This document shows positions 44,074-53,665 of a stretch of DNA of 64,000 nt, in pieces. Each line of letters begins with the position of its first letter. Position 1 is the first letter of the stretch. Both the position numbers and the translations under genes were made by a program. This DNA is from Ruegeria sp. HKCCD7303 (lineage in GTDB: Bacteria; Pseudomonadota; Alphaproteobacteria; Rhodobacterales; Rhodobacteraceae): contig NZ_WVRE01000001.1 of the NCBI RefSeq assembly GCF_013111185.1, positions 496,001 to 560,000 on the forward strand. The letters run 5' to 3'. The notes beneath the pieces were generated by a model. The model was not told where the DNA came from and did not search any database. It worked only from the letters and a program-made list of their open reading frames with translations.

Positions 44074-44865
44074 ATGTACAGTTTCGATTTTGAAAAACCC
44101 TCGACCATCGCCGATGCGGTTGCTGCGTTGGGGGCTGAGGATGCGCAGGCTCTGGGAGGCGGGCAGACACTGATCCCGACACTGAAGCAGCGACTTGCCG
44201 CACCATCCAAGCTGGTGTCGATGAGTGGGATAGCCGAGATGCAGGGCGTTTGCGCTGAGGATGACGGGTCCGTCTCGATCGGTGGCGCGACAACGCATGC
44301 CACTGTGGCGCTTGACACTGCCGCAACGTATCCAGCCCTGGCGGCGCTTGCCGGTCAGATCGGTGACCCTGCAGTGCGCAATCGGGGCACCATAGGTGGT
44401 TCTGTGGCCAACAATGATCCGGCAGCTTGCTATCCAGCGGGGGTTCTGGGGTCCGGGGCAACCATCGTGACAAATGCGCGTCAGATCGCTGCGGATGCGT
44501 TCTTTGAGGGCATGTTTACAACTGCGCTTGACGAAGGTGAAATCATCACCTCGATCCGTTTCCCCGTACCGCAGGCAGCGAGCTATCAAAAGTTCCTGCA
44601 GCCCGCGTCACGGTTTGCGTTGGTCGGCGTCTACCTGGCCCGTTTTGCGGATGGCGTGCGCGTTGCTGTGACGGGTGCAAGCGAAGATGGTGTCTTCCGT
44701 TGGTCCGAGGCCGAAGAAGCCCTGGACAAGGAATTCCGCCCAGATGCTTTGATGGGTCTTCGGATCAATCCGGCGAATATGATCGCCGATTTGCATGGCA
44801 GCAAAGAATACCGCGCGCACCTTGTATCGGTCATGACAAAGCGCGCAATTGAAGCCTGCATGTAA
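44074..44865 (+). CDS. coxM: CO-dehydrogenase-type FAD-binding medium subunit
   Basis: 263 residues from ATG 44074, with AAGGA 7 bp upstream. FAD-binding marks: GGGQTLIPTLKQRLA near residue 29 and GDPAVRNRGTIGGSVANNDP near 100, then the CO_deh_flav C-terminal domain (FLQPASRFALVGVYLARF). It takes electrons from CoxS and passes them to the quinone or cytochrome pool. It is the last gene of the operon and is followed by a strong terminator. Confidence 0.94.
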   Translation: MYSFDFEKPSTIADAVAALGAEDAQALGGGQTLIPTLKQRLAAPSKLVSMSGIAEMQGVCAEDDGSVSIGGATTHATVALDTAATYPALAALAGQIGDPAVRNRGTIGGSVANNDPAACYPAGVLGSGATIVTNARQIAADAFFEGMFTTALDEGEIITSIRFPVPQAASYQKFLQPASRFALVGVYLARFADGVRVAVTGASEDGVFRWSEAEEALDKEFRPDALMGLRINPANMIADLHGSKEYRAHLVSVMTKRAIEACM

Positions 44866-44889
44866 GCATTGTTGAAACGAGAGTCCGCT

Positions 44890-44916
44890 AAGCCCCGGTT
44901 CGCCCCGGGGCTTTTT
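44890..44916 (+). terminator. Rho-independent terminator of the cox operon
   Basis: AGCCCCGG (44891-44898) pairs with CCGGGGCT (44905-44912), and flanking A-T bases extend the stem; TTTT follows. It sits 25 bp after the coxM stop. Confidence 0.88.
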
Positions 44917-44949
44917 GTGGAAACTCAAAGCTGGCGCAGGAACTTACGT

Positions 44950-44984
44950 AAAAAGTCAGGCCGCCCGTGACAGAGCGGCCTGAC
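44950..44984 (-). terminator. Rho-independent terminator of the BCCT transporter gene
   Basis: On the minus strand GTCAGGCCGC (44984-44975) pairs with GCGGCCTGAC (44964-44955) and TTTTT follows. It lies 23 bp after the transporter stop and back to back with the cox terminator. Confidence 0.88.
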
Positions 44985-45007
44985 CAAACGATCTACAAAT
45001 CGTGGGC

Positions 45008-46834
45008 TTACTCAGCAGCCTGTGTGCTTACAGTGCCGTGTTTGTCGCGCTGGCTGTCGCGGAACAATGCCTTGCCCAGCGAAACGCACATCAGACCCAT
45101 CACCATTGTGAACGGCAGCGCGCCAATGATCATGGCATTGCGCAATGCATCCATCGGGTTGTTTTCACCCGCTGCCAGGATCAGCGCACCGATCACTGCC
45201 GTCAGGATCACGCCCCAGATAATGCGGTGCTTGACACCCGTTTCCTGGCTGCCACCGGACATAATGGTGTTCATCACCAAAATACCCGAGTCAGCAGACG
45301 TGACCAGAAAGGTCATGATCAGGATCACGCACATGACGTTCAGCATAGACAGCAAACCACCGTCGATCATGTAGGACAGCGTCACGAACAGCTTGTTGGT
45401 GTTCGATGCCCCGATGATCGCACCTTCAGCGGCGCCTGCCAGTTCCAAATCAATCGCAGTACCGCCCAATACGGTCATCCATGCAAAGCAGACCAGTGCC
45501 GGTGCGAACACGCAGCCCAGGATGAACTCACGGACAGTGCGACCTTTGGAGATACGCGCCAGGAACAGGCCCACAAAGGGCGAGAACGCGATCCACCAGG
45601 CCCAGTAGAAGGTAGTCCAACCAGCCTGCCAACCGAACTGACGGCCTTGCTCACCGGCTGCATAAGCTGCGGCCAAGGTCGCTTCGTCCAACTCGGCTGC
45701 TGCGCCTTCCAGCCCGCCCTTGAAGCCGTCAAAGCTACCCCAGGCGTTGGTTGCACCACCCATCAGGTCTGCTGCGTGAGCTTGCGCCTCGGCGGGTAGA
45801 GCCGCAGCAAATGCTTCGGCCGACAGGGGGCCGTAGGCATTAAAGCTAAGCGACAGGAAGTGAAGGATGTAGTCGATCATCGCTGAGCCATATGTGGTCA
45901 TGGCAAAGACAAACGAACCGAATACGATAAATGTGCCCAGCAGGATTATCGACAGGACGAGGTTCAGGTTCGACAGGTATTTCACACCCCGGCCAACACC
46001 CGATACAGCCGAGATGATCGACAACGTCATGATGACGATCAGACCGGTGATCAGGCCAACTTTGCTGGGAGTCGGAACTTCTCCGCCCAGATCCATGACC
46101 CAGCCCATACCGGTGATGGCGTAGACGCCGTCAATAAACTGGCTGACCCCGTAACCGATAGTAACGGACACACCTAGGATCGTTGCAACAACGCCCAAAA
46201 CATCGACCACATGGCCGAAAAAGCCGTTGACGAAACGACCAAACAGCGGTGTCAACGCCGAGCGGATCGTGAGCGGCATGTCGCGCGTGTATGCGTAGTA
46301 GGCCAGCGACAGACCAGTCACGACGTAGATCGCCCACGCATGGAAGCCATAGTGCAAGTAGGTGAAGCGGTAAGCCGATTGCAGGGCTTCAGGCGTGTTG
46401 CCTTCAACCGCTCCAGACACGACCACGGGGTTTGATCCCCAAAGGCCCAGCGGTTCTGCTGTGGCGAACACCATCAAGCCTACACCCAGACCGGCTCCAA
46501 ACATCATGGAAAACCATGAGAAATTCGAGAATTCAGGTTTTTCTCCAGGAGTACCCATAACCCGGCGACCCGTTGCCGGAAGGATGGCCACGATGGCAAG
46601 GAAAAAGAAAAACAGGCCTACAATTACGACATAGAAACTGTTGAAAACTTCGAGCAACTGTCCGTTCAGGCTGCCCAGCGTGCTATTCGCATTTGCGGGG
46701 AAAACCAGAGCCCACAAAACCAAGCCAACCATGATCGCCTTACTGATAAGGGCAATCGGGACGCTGTAGTTTTCATAGAAACCGGCATCCGCCGTTTCTA
46801 TTTCAACGTCCGTAAAAGGTTCAGGTATCGACAT
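45008..46834 (-). CDS. BCCT-family transporter (glycine betaine/choline/carnitine type)
   Basis: 608 residues from ATG 46834, which has GGAGGAG 8 bp upstream; longer frames have no such site. About twelve membrane segments. BCCT marks: FGAGLGVGLMVFATAEPLGLWG, and the highly conserved FYWAWWIAFSPFVGLFLARISKGRT. These sodium- or proton-coupled carriers import trimethylammonium compounds. The next operon upstream encodes sarcosine oxidase, so betaine or a methylated glycine is a sensible substrate, but the exact ligand cannot be read from sequence. Confidence 0.93.
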   Translation of the reverse strand: MSIPEPFTDVEIETADAGFYENYSVPIALISKAIMVGLVLWALVFPANANSTLGSLNGQLLEVFNSFYVVIVGLFFFFLAIVAILPATGRRVMGTPGEKPEFSNFSWFSMMFGAGLGVGLMVFATAEPLGLWGSNPVVVSGAVEGNTPEALQSAYRFTYLHYGFHAWAIYVVTGLSLAYYAYTRDMPLTIRSALTPLFGRFVNGFFGHVVDVLGVVATILGVSVTIGYGVSQFIDGVYAITGMGWVMDLGGEVPTPSKVGLITGLIVIMTLSIISAVSGVGRGVKYLSNLNLVLSIILLGTFIVFGSFVFAMTTYGSAMIDYILHFLSLSFNAYGPLSAEAFAAALPAEAQAHAADLMGGATNAWGSFDGFKGGLEGAAAELDEATLAAAYAAGEQGRQFGWQAGWTTFYWAWWIAFSPFVGLFLARISKGRTVREFILGCVFAPALVCFAWMTVLGGTAIDLELAGAAEGAIIGASNTNKLFVTLSYMIDGGLLSMLNVMCVILIMTFLVTSADSGILVMNTIMSGGSQETGVKHRIIWGVILTAVIGALILAAGENNPMDALRNAMIIGALPFTMVMGLMCVSLGKALFRDSQRDKHGTVSTQAAE

Positions 46835-47530
46835 GTTGGGTGCTCCTCCTTGCGTATGCCGTTTTGGATTATGTAACTGAGCAGGTTGATTTCCCGGGTC
46901 ACTAAGCGAAACGCTCTGCTCCACAGGCCAGATCAACTGAGAACCTTGCACAGTTCAGATTTGAGCTACGGTCAATTGACCACGCTTGGCTGCATGGCTT
47001 ACCGTTTATCTTCTCCCGGTTTTTTAACCACTTGCATACGCCTCTGGATTTTCCGGCATACGTTGAAGCCGCTTGACCAAAGCGCGCAAGCACAAATATT
47101 TTTGCGTTTTTCAACTTGGAATAAATATATGCTAGGTGAGGGTAGCTCAGTCAAAAAGGCGACACTTACACCTCAGTATACGACTAACACATTCGCTCAT
47201 TTTAGTGTTAGCGACACCATCAAGCGCTGCAACGCGTCACTGAGGTTTTAGACAGTTGTTGTTGGGCTCTCAGTGGCGCCTGGTATTCCTTGAAGAGCAT
47301 GAGAACACTTGGACACCGGGCCTTCTTGTTTTCGCGACATAGGTTTTCAGGGTGAAATTCCTGTTTAACCCCGCATGCACAGTTATGAATTGGTATTACA
47401 GGCCGCGCGCAATGAGGCGAGTACAGCGCTGGCATGGAAACGCCTGGTTCAGTCTGATCGGGCGCAGGCGCGTTTAGGCGCGACCCAAATCCGTTTCACG
47501 CCCTTGCGAGCAAGCATCCCAGCACGCCGC
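46835..47530. other. 696-bp intergenic region upstream of the BCCT gene
   Basis: No convincing gene. It holds the BCCT promoter region and two dyads: a perfect 12-bp palindrome GGTCAATTGACC at 46970-46981, and the inverted repeat CTAACAC (47184-47190) / GTGTTAG (47205-47211). No terminator with a U-run is obvious after soxG. Confidence 0.5.
46970..46981. promoter_or_regulatory. 12-bp palindrome upstream of the BCCT gene, possible operator
   Basis: GGTCAATTGACC is a perfect palindrome 136 bp upstream of the transporter start. Its position suits a repressor or activator site. The cognate protein is unknown. Confidence 0.35.
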
Positions 47531-48094
47531 CTACAAAGCCTTGGATACTTCAACCAACGCGTGGTGAACTGAGATCGCATAGCTGCGCGGCGCGTACACC
47601 GAAAAGGCCATCCCAGCCTCATTGCAACGCAGCAAGCATCCCACGTGGTGAATGGCGGTACGACTGAAAGCCCCGGCGAGCATCTGTTCAACATCCAGGA
47701 CGGTCAGGCGTTGTAACAGATCGACTACGCCTTGACCCGATACGTCCATCCGCACAAAGGCATCCGTCTGATCAGTGACCGAGGCGACACCTGCCAATTC
47801 ATCCACGAGCCGACGGGCCAAGACCAACGGGCCGGAAAGCGCTTCTTCACACAGGTATTGATCAGCACCCAACCAATGCAAGCTTCTGTTTTCGCCTTGT
47901 TCGCTGCGCCCCGGCTTTGGAGCGACAACGGAACACACGGTCTCTAGCCTGGCTTTTAGCGCTTCTTCCTGACCCAAACGGGCAGAGATTGAAGCCAGGG
48001 CGATATCATCTCGTTCCTGAAGGGTAAGCGATCCAATCACATCTTTGCGGGGCTCAATGCCGCCTAAGGCAGTCTTGGCAACAAAATCACGCAC
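47531..48094 (-). CDS. soxG: Sarcosine oxidase gamma subunit
   Basis: 187 residues from GTG 48094, which overlaps the soxA stop by 8 bp and has AAGGAG 9 bp upstream; TTG and GTG codons farther upstream lie inside soxA without such a site. The start VRDFVAKTALGG matches the family. The protein is a small GcvT-like subunit (ADQYLCEEAL, DVSGQGVVDLLQRLTVLD, IHHVGCLLRCNEAG). It ends the soxBDAG operon and is needed to assemble the heterotetramer. Confidence 0.87.
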   Translation of the reverse strand: MRDFVAKTALGGIEPRKDVIGSLTLQERDDIALASISARLGQEEALKARLETVCSVVAPKPGRSEQGENRSLHWLGADQYLCEEALSGPLVLARRLVDELAGVASVTDQTDAFVRMDVSGQGVVDLLQRLTVLDVEQMLAGAFSRTAIHHVGCLLRCNEAGMAFSVYAPRSYAISVHHALVEVSKAL

Positions 48095-51041
48095 GGAGCC
48101 TGTCTCCTTCAGGGTCAACGAAATGGGCACTGACAAGGGTTGCTTTGATGTTCGAATTGTCTACCGGGCTCACAACCTGAACAACTTCACCCAGACGTTG
48201 CGATCCGCGTTCCACAAAGGCAAGACCGATACTGCTGGACAAGTGTGGAGAGTATCCTGCTGAAGTGACATAGCCCTGATCGTTCTGCCGCAAATGCGGT
48301 GCACCCTCGGCAAAGACATGCGCCCCTGCCAACACAGTGTCAGAGTTCTCAACGGGTTGAATGCCAACCAGCGCCAGACCCTCGGGATCAACCAAAGCCG
48401 CGCGCGCGCTGAGCGGCGCGCCGATACTGTCTTTTTTGGTCGAAACCATGCGCCCCATACCCAGATTATGGGCGCTGATGGTTCCGTTCAGTTCATTCCC
48501 CGTGACATGGCCTTTTTCGATCCGCAATACGCCCAAGGCTTCCATCCCGTATGGGGTTACACCCAAGGGTTTGCCAAGTTCCATCAGATGCCGGATCAAT
48601 GCGTCGCCGTACCGGGTGGGAACCGCCAGCTCAAACGCCAACTCGCCGGAAAACGAGATGCGGAACAGTCGGGCGGGGACACCGCCTGCAATGGTGATTT
48701 CTGCACAACCCATAAATGGGAATGCCTCATTGCTGATGTCAAATGTGTCATCAACAACTTGCTGCAACAGCTCTCGAGATTTCGGGCCCGCCACGGCAAA
48801 CTGAGCCCAGGCGTCTGTGGTCGAGATCAGCTGCACGTCCATGTCCGGGAACAGGCATTGATGCACAAATTCCATATGGCGATAAACACCAACGGCATTG
48901 GCCGTCGTCGTAGTCACCACAAAATGGTCCTCGGCCAAACGCGCGGCGGTACCGTCATCCATAACAAGACCATCTTCGCGTAACATCAGCCCATATCGGG
49001 TCTTGCCCACGGGCAGCTTGGCAAACCCGTTGCAATAGACCTTGTTCAGAAACGCCGCTGCATCGGTGCCCTGTACGTCGATTTTACCCAGCGTGGTCAC
49101 GTCACAAACACCGACGCCGCTGCGCACGGCCAGAACCTCGCGGTCTACCGATTGACGCCAATGGGTTTCACCGGACTGCGGGAACCATTGTGCGCGCAGC
49201 CAGGGGCCAACTTCGACAAACACCGCGCCCTGTTCTTCAGCCCATTGGTGGCTGGGCGTCAGACGGGTGGGCCTGAATTCCTTGCCGACCGAGCGCCCGG
49301 CCCAAGCTCCCAGCGACACCGGAGAATACGGCGGGCGGAATATGGTAGTACCGGTTTCTGGAATACTCTTGCCGGTGATCTCGGCCATCACGGCCAAAGC
49401 ACCCACATTAGCCGTCTTGCCCTGATCGGTCGCCATTCCAAGCGTGGTGTACCGTTTCAGGTGTTCAACGCTGCGAAACCCTTCCTGTTCGGCAAGTCTA
49501 ACGTCCTTAACAGTCACGTCGTTCTGGAAATCCAGCCAGGCGCGGCCTTTGCCAGGCACATGCCATAGCGGCGTGATCCGAACCGCCTCGTCATTGCTCT
49601 TTGGCAGATCGATTGCGCTGGCTTTAAGCCCCAGCCCCTCCAGCGCCGTAAGCGCTGCGTTGCAGCCCGAAACTAACGCGCCAGCTGTGGTAAGATCACC
49701 GGCTGCTGCCCCTGCCACGTTCATGCCCTGTGGCAGATCAGCAGAAGGCACGAAAGCCGCAAGTTCCTCGGACCATTGGGGACGACCGCGCTGGTGGCAT
49801 GTCAGCTGTACATTTGGGTTCCACCCGCCCGAGACGCCCAATCCACTTACTTCAATCGGCCGGGTTTTACCATCAGACAGCTGCACGGTGATCATTTTCA
49901 GGCCCAGTCGGCCCTGCGTATCCGTGACCTGTGCACCCGCCAGCAACTCGCATTCTGCAATGCGCGTGACATCGCGACGGGGATCAATCACGGCGACAAC
50001 CTTAACACCGGCGCGGATCAGGTCTTGCGCAACAAAGTGGCCTTCGTCGTTATTTGTGAAGATTGCAACGCGCTGACCCGGCGTCACTGCCCAGCGGTTT
50101 GCGTATTCACGCATCGCGCCTGCCAGCATAATGCCCGGACGATCGTTATTCGCAAACGCGATGGGCCGCTCGGTCGCACCGGCGCACAGCAACGACCTTT
50201 TTGAGTAGATCCGCCACAGGATCTGACGCGGCTTGCCCACCTCGGGCGTAGCAAGGTGATCCGACACGCGCTCGAGCGCGCCAAAGATGCCATGGTCATA
50301 CACACCAAACACGGTGGTACGCGTCAGCAGGCGGACATTGTCCATCGACGCCAGCTCGCCCAGAACCTGCGCGACCCAATCGGAATTCGAAACATCCTCG
50401 AACCTGTCGCTATCGGCTAGCAAGCGACCGCCCATCTGACTGTCTTCATCAGCCAGAATGACCCTTGCTCCAGCACGAGCCGCCGTCAAAGCGGCGATCA
50501 AGCCCGAAGGTCCCGCCCCGATCACCAGCACGTCACAATGCAGATACCCTTTATCGTAAATATCCGGGTCATCCTTTTGCGACAGGCTGCCCAGACCAGC
50601 GGCCCGGCGGATCATCGGTTCGTAGAGCTTTTCCCAGAACGCTTTGGGCCACATGAACGTTTTGTAGTAGAACCCCGCCGTCAGAAAAGGAGACAACCGG
50701 TCATTGATAGAGAGTACGTCAAACGCCAAAGAGGGCCAACGGTTTTGCGAGCGCGCCTCAAGCCCGTCAAACAACTCAACGGTCGTTGCCCGCGTATTGG
50801 GTTCCTGTCGGTCGCCCGTGCGCAATTCGACCAGCGCGTTGGGTTCTTCAGAACCCGACGCCAGAACACCCCGCGGTCGGTGATATTTGAAAGATCGGCC
50901 AACCAACCGCACATCATTGGCCAAAAGGGCCGAGGCAAGCGTGTCGCCCTGATACCCTTCGTATGACTTCCCATCGAAGGTAAAACACAGCTTTTTCGAG
51001 CGGTCGACCAAGCCCCCTTGCAAGCGATTTTTCTGAGTCAT
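48087..51041 (-). CDS. soxA: Sarcosine oxidase alpha subunit
   Basis: 984 residues, full length. An N-terminal ferredoxin-like domain (FTFDGKSYEGYQGDTLASALLAND in part), a Rossmann domain (DVLVIGAGPSGLIAALTAARAGARV), a central dinucleotide-binding part (PGIMLAGAMREYANRW), and a C-terminal glycine-cleavage T-like half (GVCDVTTLGKIDVQG, ELAFELAVPTRYGD). The alpha subunit carries NAD and the tetrahydrofolate site that captures the one-carbon unit as methylene-THF. It overlaps soxD by 4 bp and soxG by 8 bp. Confidence 0.95.
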   Translation of the reverse strand: MTQKNRLQGGLVDRSKKLCFTFDGKSYEGYQGDTLASALLANDVRLVGRSFKYHRPRGVLASGSEEPNALVELRTGDRQEPNTRATTVELFDGLEARSQNRWPSLAFDVLSINDRLSPFLTAGFYYKTFMWPKAFWEKLYEPMIRRAAGLGSLSQKDDPDIYDKGYLHCDVLVIGAGPSGLIAALTAARAGARVILADEDSQMGGRLLADSDRFEDVSNSDWVAQVLGELASMDNVRLLTRTTVFGVYDHGIFGALERVSDHLATPEVGKPRQILWRIYSKRSLLCAGATERPIAFANNDRPGIMLAGAMREYANRWAVTPGQRVAIFTNNDEGHFVAQDLIRAGVKVVAVIDPRRDVTRIAECELLAGAQVTDTQGRLGLKMITVQLSDGKTRPIEVSGLGVSGGWNPNVQLTCHQRGRPQWSEELAAFVPSADLPQGMNVAGAAAGDLTTAGALVSGCNAALTALEGLGLKASAIDLPKSNDEAVRITPLWHVPGKGRAWLDFQNDVTVKDVRLAEQEGFRSVEHLKRYTTLGMATDQGKTANVGALAVMAEITGKSIPETGTTIFRPPYSPVSLGAWAGRSVGKEFRPTRLTPSHQWAEEQGAVFVEVGPWLRAQWFPQSGETHWRQSVDREVLAVRSGVGVCDVTTLGKIDVQGTDAAAFLNKVYCNGFAKLPVGKTRYGLMLREDGLVMDDGTAARLAEDHFVVTTTTANAVGVYRHMEFVHQCLFPDMDVQLISTTDAWAQFAVAGPKSRELLQQVVDDTFDISNEAFPFMGCAEITIAGGVPARLFRISFSGELAFELAVPTRYGDALIRHLMELGKPLGVTPYGMEALGVLRIEKGHVTGNELNGTISAHNLGMGRMVSTKKDSIGAPLSARAALVDPEGLALVGIQPVENSDTVLAGAHVFAEGAPHLRQNDQGYVTSAGYSPHLSSSIGLAFVERGSQRLGEVVQVVSPVDNSNIKATLVSAHFVDPEGDRLRA

Positions 51042-51325
51042 TTCCCGCGCCCCATCTTGCGGGCAACATCCCGCGCCAGTTCCGTTGCCAGAATTTCATG
51101 CGTCATTGTATTGCGGGTAACCACCAGCCAGGACCGGTCCCCCTGCTCATGAAACCAAAGCTCGCGATGCGTCCCCGCAGGGTTGTCTCGCAAGTAGACA
51201 TAGTCGTGAAATTCGTCTTGCGCCGTTTCTGACTGCCAATCTGGCCGTTCGATCAACGCGGCATCGCCCAGATAGGTGAACTCGGATGCATCACGCGGGC
51301 CAAGCAGTGGGTGATTAATGATCAT
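51038..51325 (-). CDS. soxD: Sarcosine oxidase delta subunit lacking zinc cysteines
   Basis: 95 residues from ATG 51325. The family core is clear (EFTYLGDAALIERPDW, DYVYLRDNPAGTHRELWFHE, SWLVVTRNTMTHEI). The family usually begins with a short zinc site such as HCPxCGxR, but here the N-terminus reads MIINHPLLGPRDASEF and there is no cysteine in the whole protein. The gene is intact and in its normal place, coupled to soxA (4-bp overlap) and 12 bp after soxB. Either this is a zinc-free delta lineage or the complex serves a related N-methyl amino acid. Confidence 0.92.
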   Translation of the reverse strand: MIINHPLLGPRDASEFTYLGDAALIERPDWQSETAQDEFHDYVYLRDNPAGTHRELWFHEQGDRSWLVVTRNTMTHEILATELARDVARKMGRGK

Positions 51326-51337
51326 GTCCTGGCTTCC

Positions 51338-52588
51338 TCAGTGCAGATTCGGTTGCGCGCCCGCGCCTCTTTCGTCGATCATTCGACCCGTTCTGAAGCG
51401 GTCGAGACGATACGCGGTGGCGACTTCATGCGGGCGATCTGTGGCCATCAAATGCGCAAAGCAAAAGCCCGAGGCCGGCGTTGCCTTGAAGCCGCCATAG
51501 CACCAACCGCCGTTGAAATAGAGACCGTCTACACCGGTGTGGTCAATAAACGGCGACCCGTCCATCGACATGTCCATCACTCCGCCCCACATGCGCAGCA
51601 GGCGTGTTCGGCCGATCATCGGCATAAGGGACATACCCCCTTCAACGACATCTTCGACCACCGGCAGGTTGCCGCGTTGTGCATAGGTGTTGTAGCCATC
51701 GATATCGCCACCAAACACCAACCCCCCTTTGTCAGACTGGCTGATATAGAAATGCCCGGCCCCATAGGTGATCACACCGTCCAAAACTGGTTTCAGCCCC
51801 TCGGACACAAAGGCCTGCAGCACATGGCTTTCGATCGGCAGACGCAGTCCCGCATGGGCCATCACCCGGCCGGACGAACCCGCAACTGCAACGCCCACTT
51901 TCTTGGCGCCGATGTAACCCCGCGTGGTTTCAACACCCAGAACCTTGCCGTTCTCGATGCGAAATCCAGTGACCTCGCAGTTCTGAATAATATCGACACC
52001 GCGTTGGTCCGCTGCACGGGCATAGCCCCAGGCCACTCCGTCATGCCGCGCTGTACCACCGCGGCGGTGCAGCAGTCCGCCGAGGATCGGGAAACGTGCA
52101 TCATCAAAATTCAGGAACGGATACATCGCACGCACACCGTCGGTGTCCAGCAATTCGGCCCCCGAGTCGGTGAACATCATCGCATTGCCCCGACGGCGAT
52201 ACGCATCGCGCTGTGAATCCGTGTGGCACAGGTTCAGAATGCCACGCTGACTGACCATCGCGTTGTAGTTAAGGTCCTGCTCAAGGTTCTCCCAGAGTTT
52301 CAGCGACAACTCATAGAACGGCTGATTGCCGTCCAGCAAGTAATTGGCTCGAATGATCGTGGTATTCCGGCCCACATTGCCACCACCGATCCAGCCCTTC
52401 TCCAACACTGCAACGCGGGCTGCATTATGTTCCTTCGCCAAATAGTAAGCCGTTGCCAGACCGTGACCGCCGCCACCGATGACGATAAAATCATAGTCCG
52501 ATTGCGGCTCGGGATCCCGCCACGCGGGGCCCCAGCCCCTGTGTCCGTTCAGAACCTGTCGCAAAATAGCGAGCGCCGAATACCGCAT
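51338..52588 (-). CDS. soxB: Sarcosine oxidase beta subunit
   Basis: 416 residues, ATG 52588. FAD-binding start DYDFIVIGGGGHGLATAYYLAKEH, then GWIGGGNVGRNTTIIRANYL, and TARHDGVAWGYARAAD, the region with the His that carries covalent FMN in the family. The beta subunit oxidises sarcosine to glycine and formaldehyde-level carbon. It leads soxBDAG. This is unrelated to the sulphur-oxidising SoxB. Its 5' gap of 238 bp must hold the promoter, where I see no clear operator. Confidence 0.95.
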   Translation of the reverse strand: MRYSALAILRQVLNGHRGWGPAWRDPEPQSDYDFIVIGGGGHGLATAYYLAKEHNAARVAVLEKGWIGGGNVGRNTTIIRANYLLDGNQPFYELSLKLWENLEQDLNYNAMVSQRGILNLCHTDSQRDAYRRRGNAMMFTDSGAELLDTDGVRAMYPFLNFDDARFPILGGLLHRRGGTARHDGVAWGYARAADQRGVDIIQNCEVTGFRIENGKVLGVETTRGYIGAKKVGVAVAGSSGRVMAHAGLRLPIESHVLQAFVSEGLKPVLDGVITYGAGHFYISQSDKGGLVFGGDIDGYNTYAQRGNLPVVEDVVEGGMSLMPMIGRTRLLRMWGGVMDMSMDGSPFIDHTGVDGLYFNGGWCYGGFKATPASGFCFAHLMATDRPHEVATAYRLDRFRTGRMIDERGAGAQPNLH

Positions 52589-52826
52589 GTGGAAGTGTTC
52601 CTAACTTTCTGTGCACCAACGCATCGTGACGCACTCCAATCGCCTCTGTCAGTGCATATTCCGTCATGCACTTTAACAACAGCGACAAATTTAGGATGTT
52701 CAGGGAACGTTCGCCGCAGAAATTAAAACGCAAGTCCTTCTTTTCGCCAAATAGTTCATTAGCTCAAAGAAAGAAGCAGAAGAGCTGGTGTCTTAGCACC
52801 ACCTGACGCCCGGAAAGCCCTGCGCT

Positions 52827-53558
52827 TCACGCCCCGGACTTTTGCACATTCGCCGCAAAGCAATATCCGATACCGTGAACCGTCTTGATATATGTGGGGT
52901 CGGTCGGGTCGGGCTCGATCTTCTTGCGAAGACGCAAAACATGAACGTCTATTGTTCGGTCGCCTACGACAGTGTCCCGGCCCCGCGCCTTGTCCAGCAA
53001 CTGATCACGGGAAAACACAATATGCGGGCTTAGGACAAACGCCTGCAAAACATCAAATTCCGTTGTGGTCAAAGGCGTTTGCTGACCACTGTCTTTGGAT
53101 GTCAACGTCCGTTCATAAGGGTTCAGAACCCAGTCGCCGAACATGATCAGTGGAGACCCAGACCCATTTGCAGAGCTCACGTCCTCGTCCCCGCGGCTTC
53201 GACGCAACACAGTCCGGATGCGTGCCAGCACTTCACGCGCTTCGAAGGGCTTGGTGATATAATCGTCAGCACCAAATTCCAATCCTACAACGCGGTCAAA
53301 AATGTCGTCGCGGCCCGACAAAACGATGATCGGAATATTCGATTCGACCCGTAACTGGCGGGTAATGTCAAAACCACTGCGTCCCGGCAGGCCAATGTCC
53401 AACAGGATCAAATCCACGCCACCTTGCGCCAGGATCGCATCCATCGCATCGCCGTCCGCCGCACAGGTGGCCTGACAACCCTGCTTCTCCAGATACCTCT
53501 GCAAGAACGAGGTGATCTGGGGATCATCATCAACTACAAGAATATGTTCTTTGACCAT
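52827..53558 (-). CDS. Orphan OmpR-family response regulator
   Basis: 243 residues: receiver domain with phospho-Asp in LILLDIGLPGRSG (near residue 53) and Lys in YITKPFEAREV, then a winged helix (TTTEFDVLQAFVLSPHIVFSRDQLLDKARGRD in part, ending YIKTVHGIGYCF). No histidine kinase lies next to it. It follows moeA by 107 bp on the same strand and so could be the last gene of, or simply a neighbour to, the iodate-respiration operon. A partner kinase could be the one cut by the right edge, which is a guess. Confidence 0.9.
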   Translation of the reverse strand: MVKEHILVVDDDPQITSFLQRYLEKQGCQATCAADGDAMDAILAQGGVDLILLDIGLPGRSGFDITRQLRVESNIPIIVLSGRDDIFDRVVGLEFGADDYITKPFEAREVLARIRTVLRRSRGDEDVSSANGSGSPLIMFGDWVLNPYERTLTSKDSGQQTPLTTTEFDVLQAFVLSPHIVFSRDQLLDKARGRDTVVGDRTIDVHVLRLRKKIEPDPTDPTYIKTVHGIGYCFAANVQKSGA

Positions 53559-53665
53559 AATGGCTTTCTAGCGTTTTTTACAGGCTGGCGCTGATCCGTT
53601 GTACCGGCGGCCACCTGGGTCGTGCAAGCCGCGAACGGTAACAGAATTCCTCGCAACAAACGGCA

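Noticed and set aside
46886..47251. Plus-strand reading frame of about 121 codons in the gap before the BCCT gene
   Set aside because: No ribosome binding site and a composition unlike the real genes; the stretch is better explained as promoter region.
47531..52588. Sulphur-oxidation sox genes
   Set aside because: The gene names coincide, but the proteins are flavin/folate sarcosine oxidase subunits, not thiosulphate-oxidising Sox proteins.
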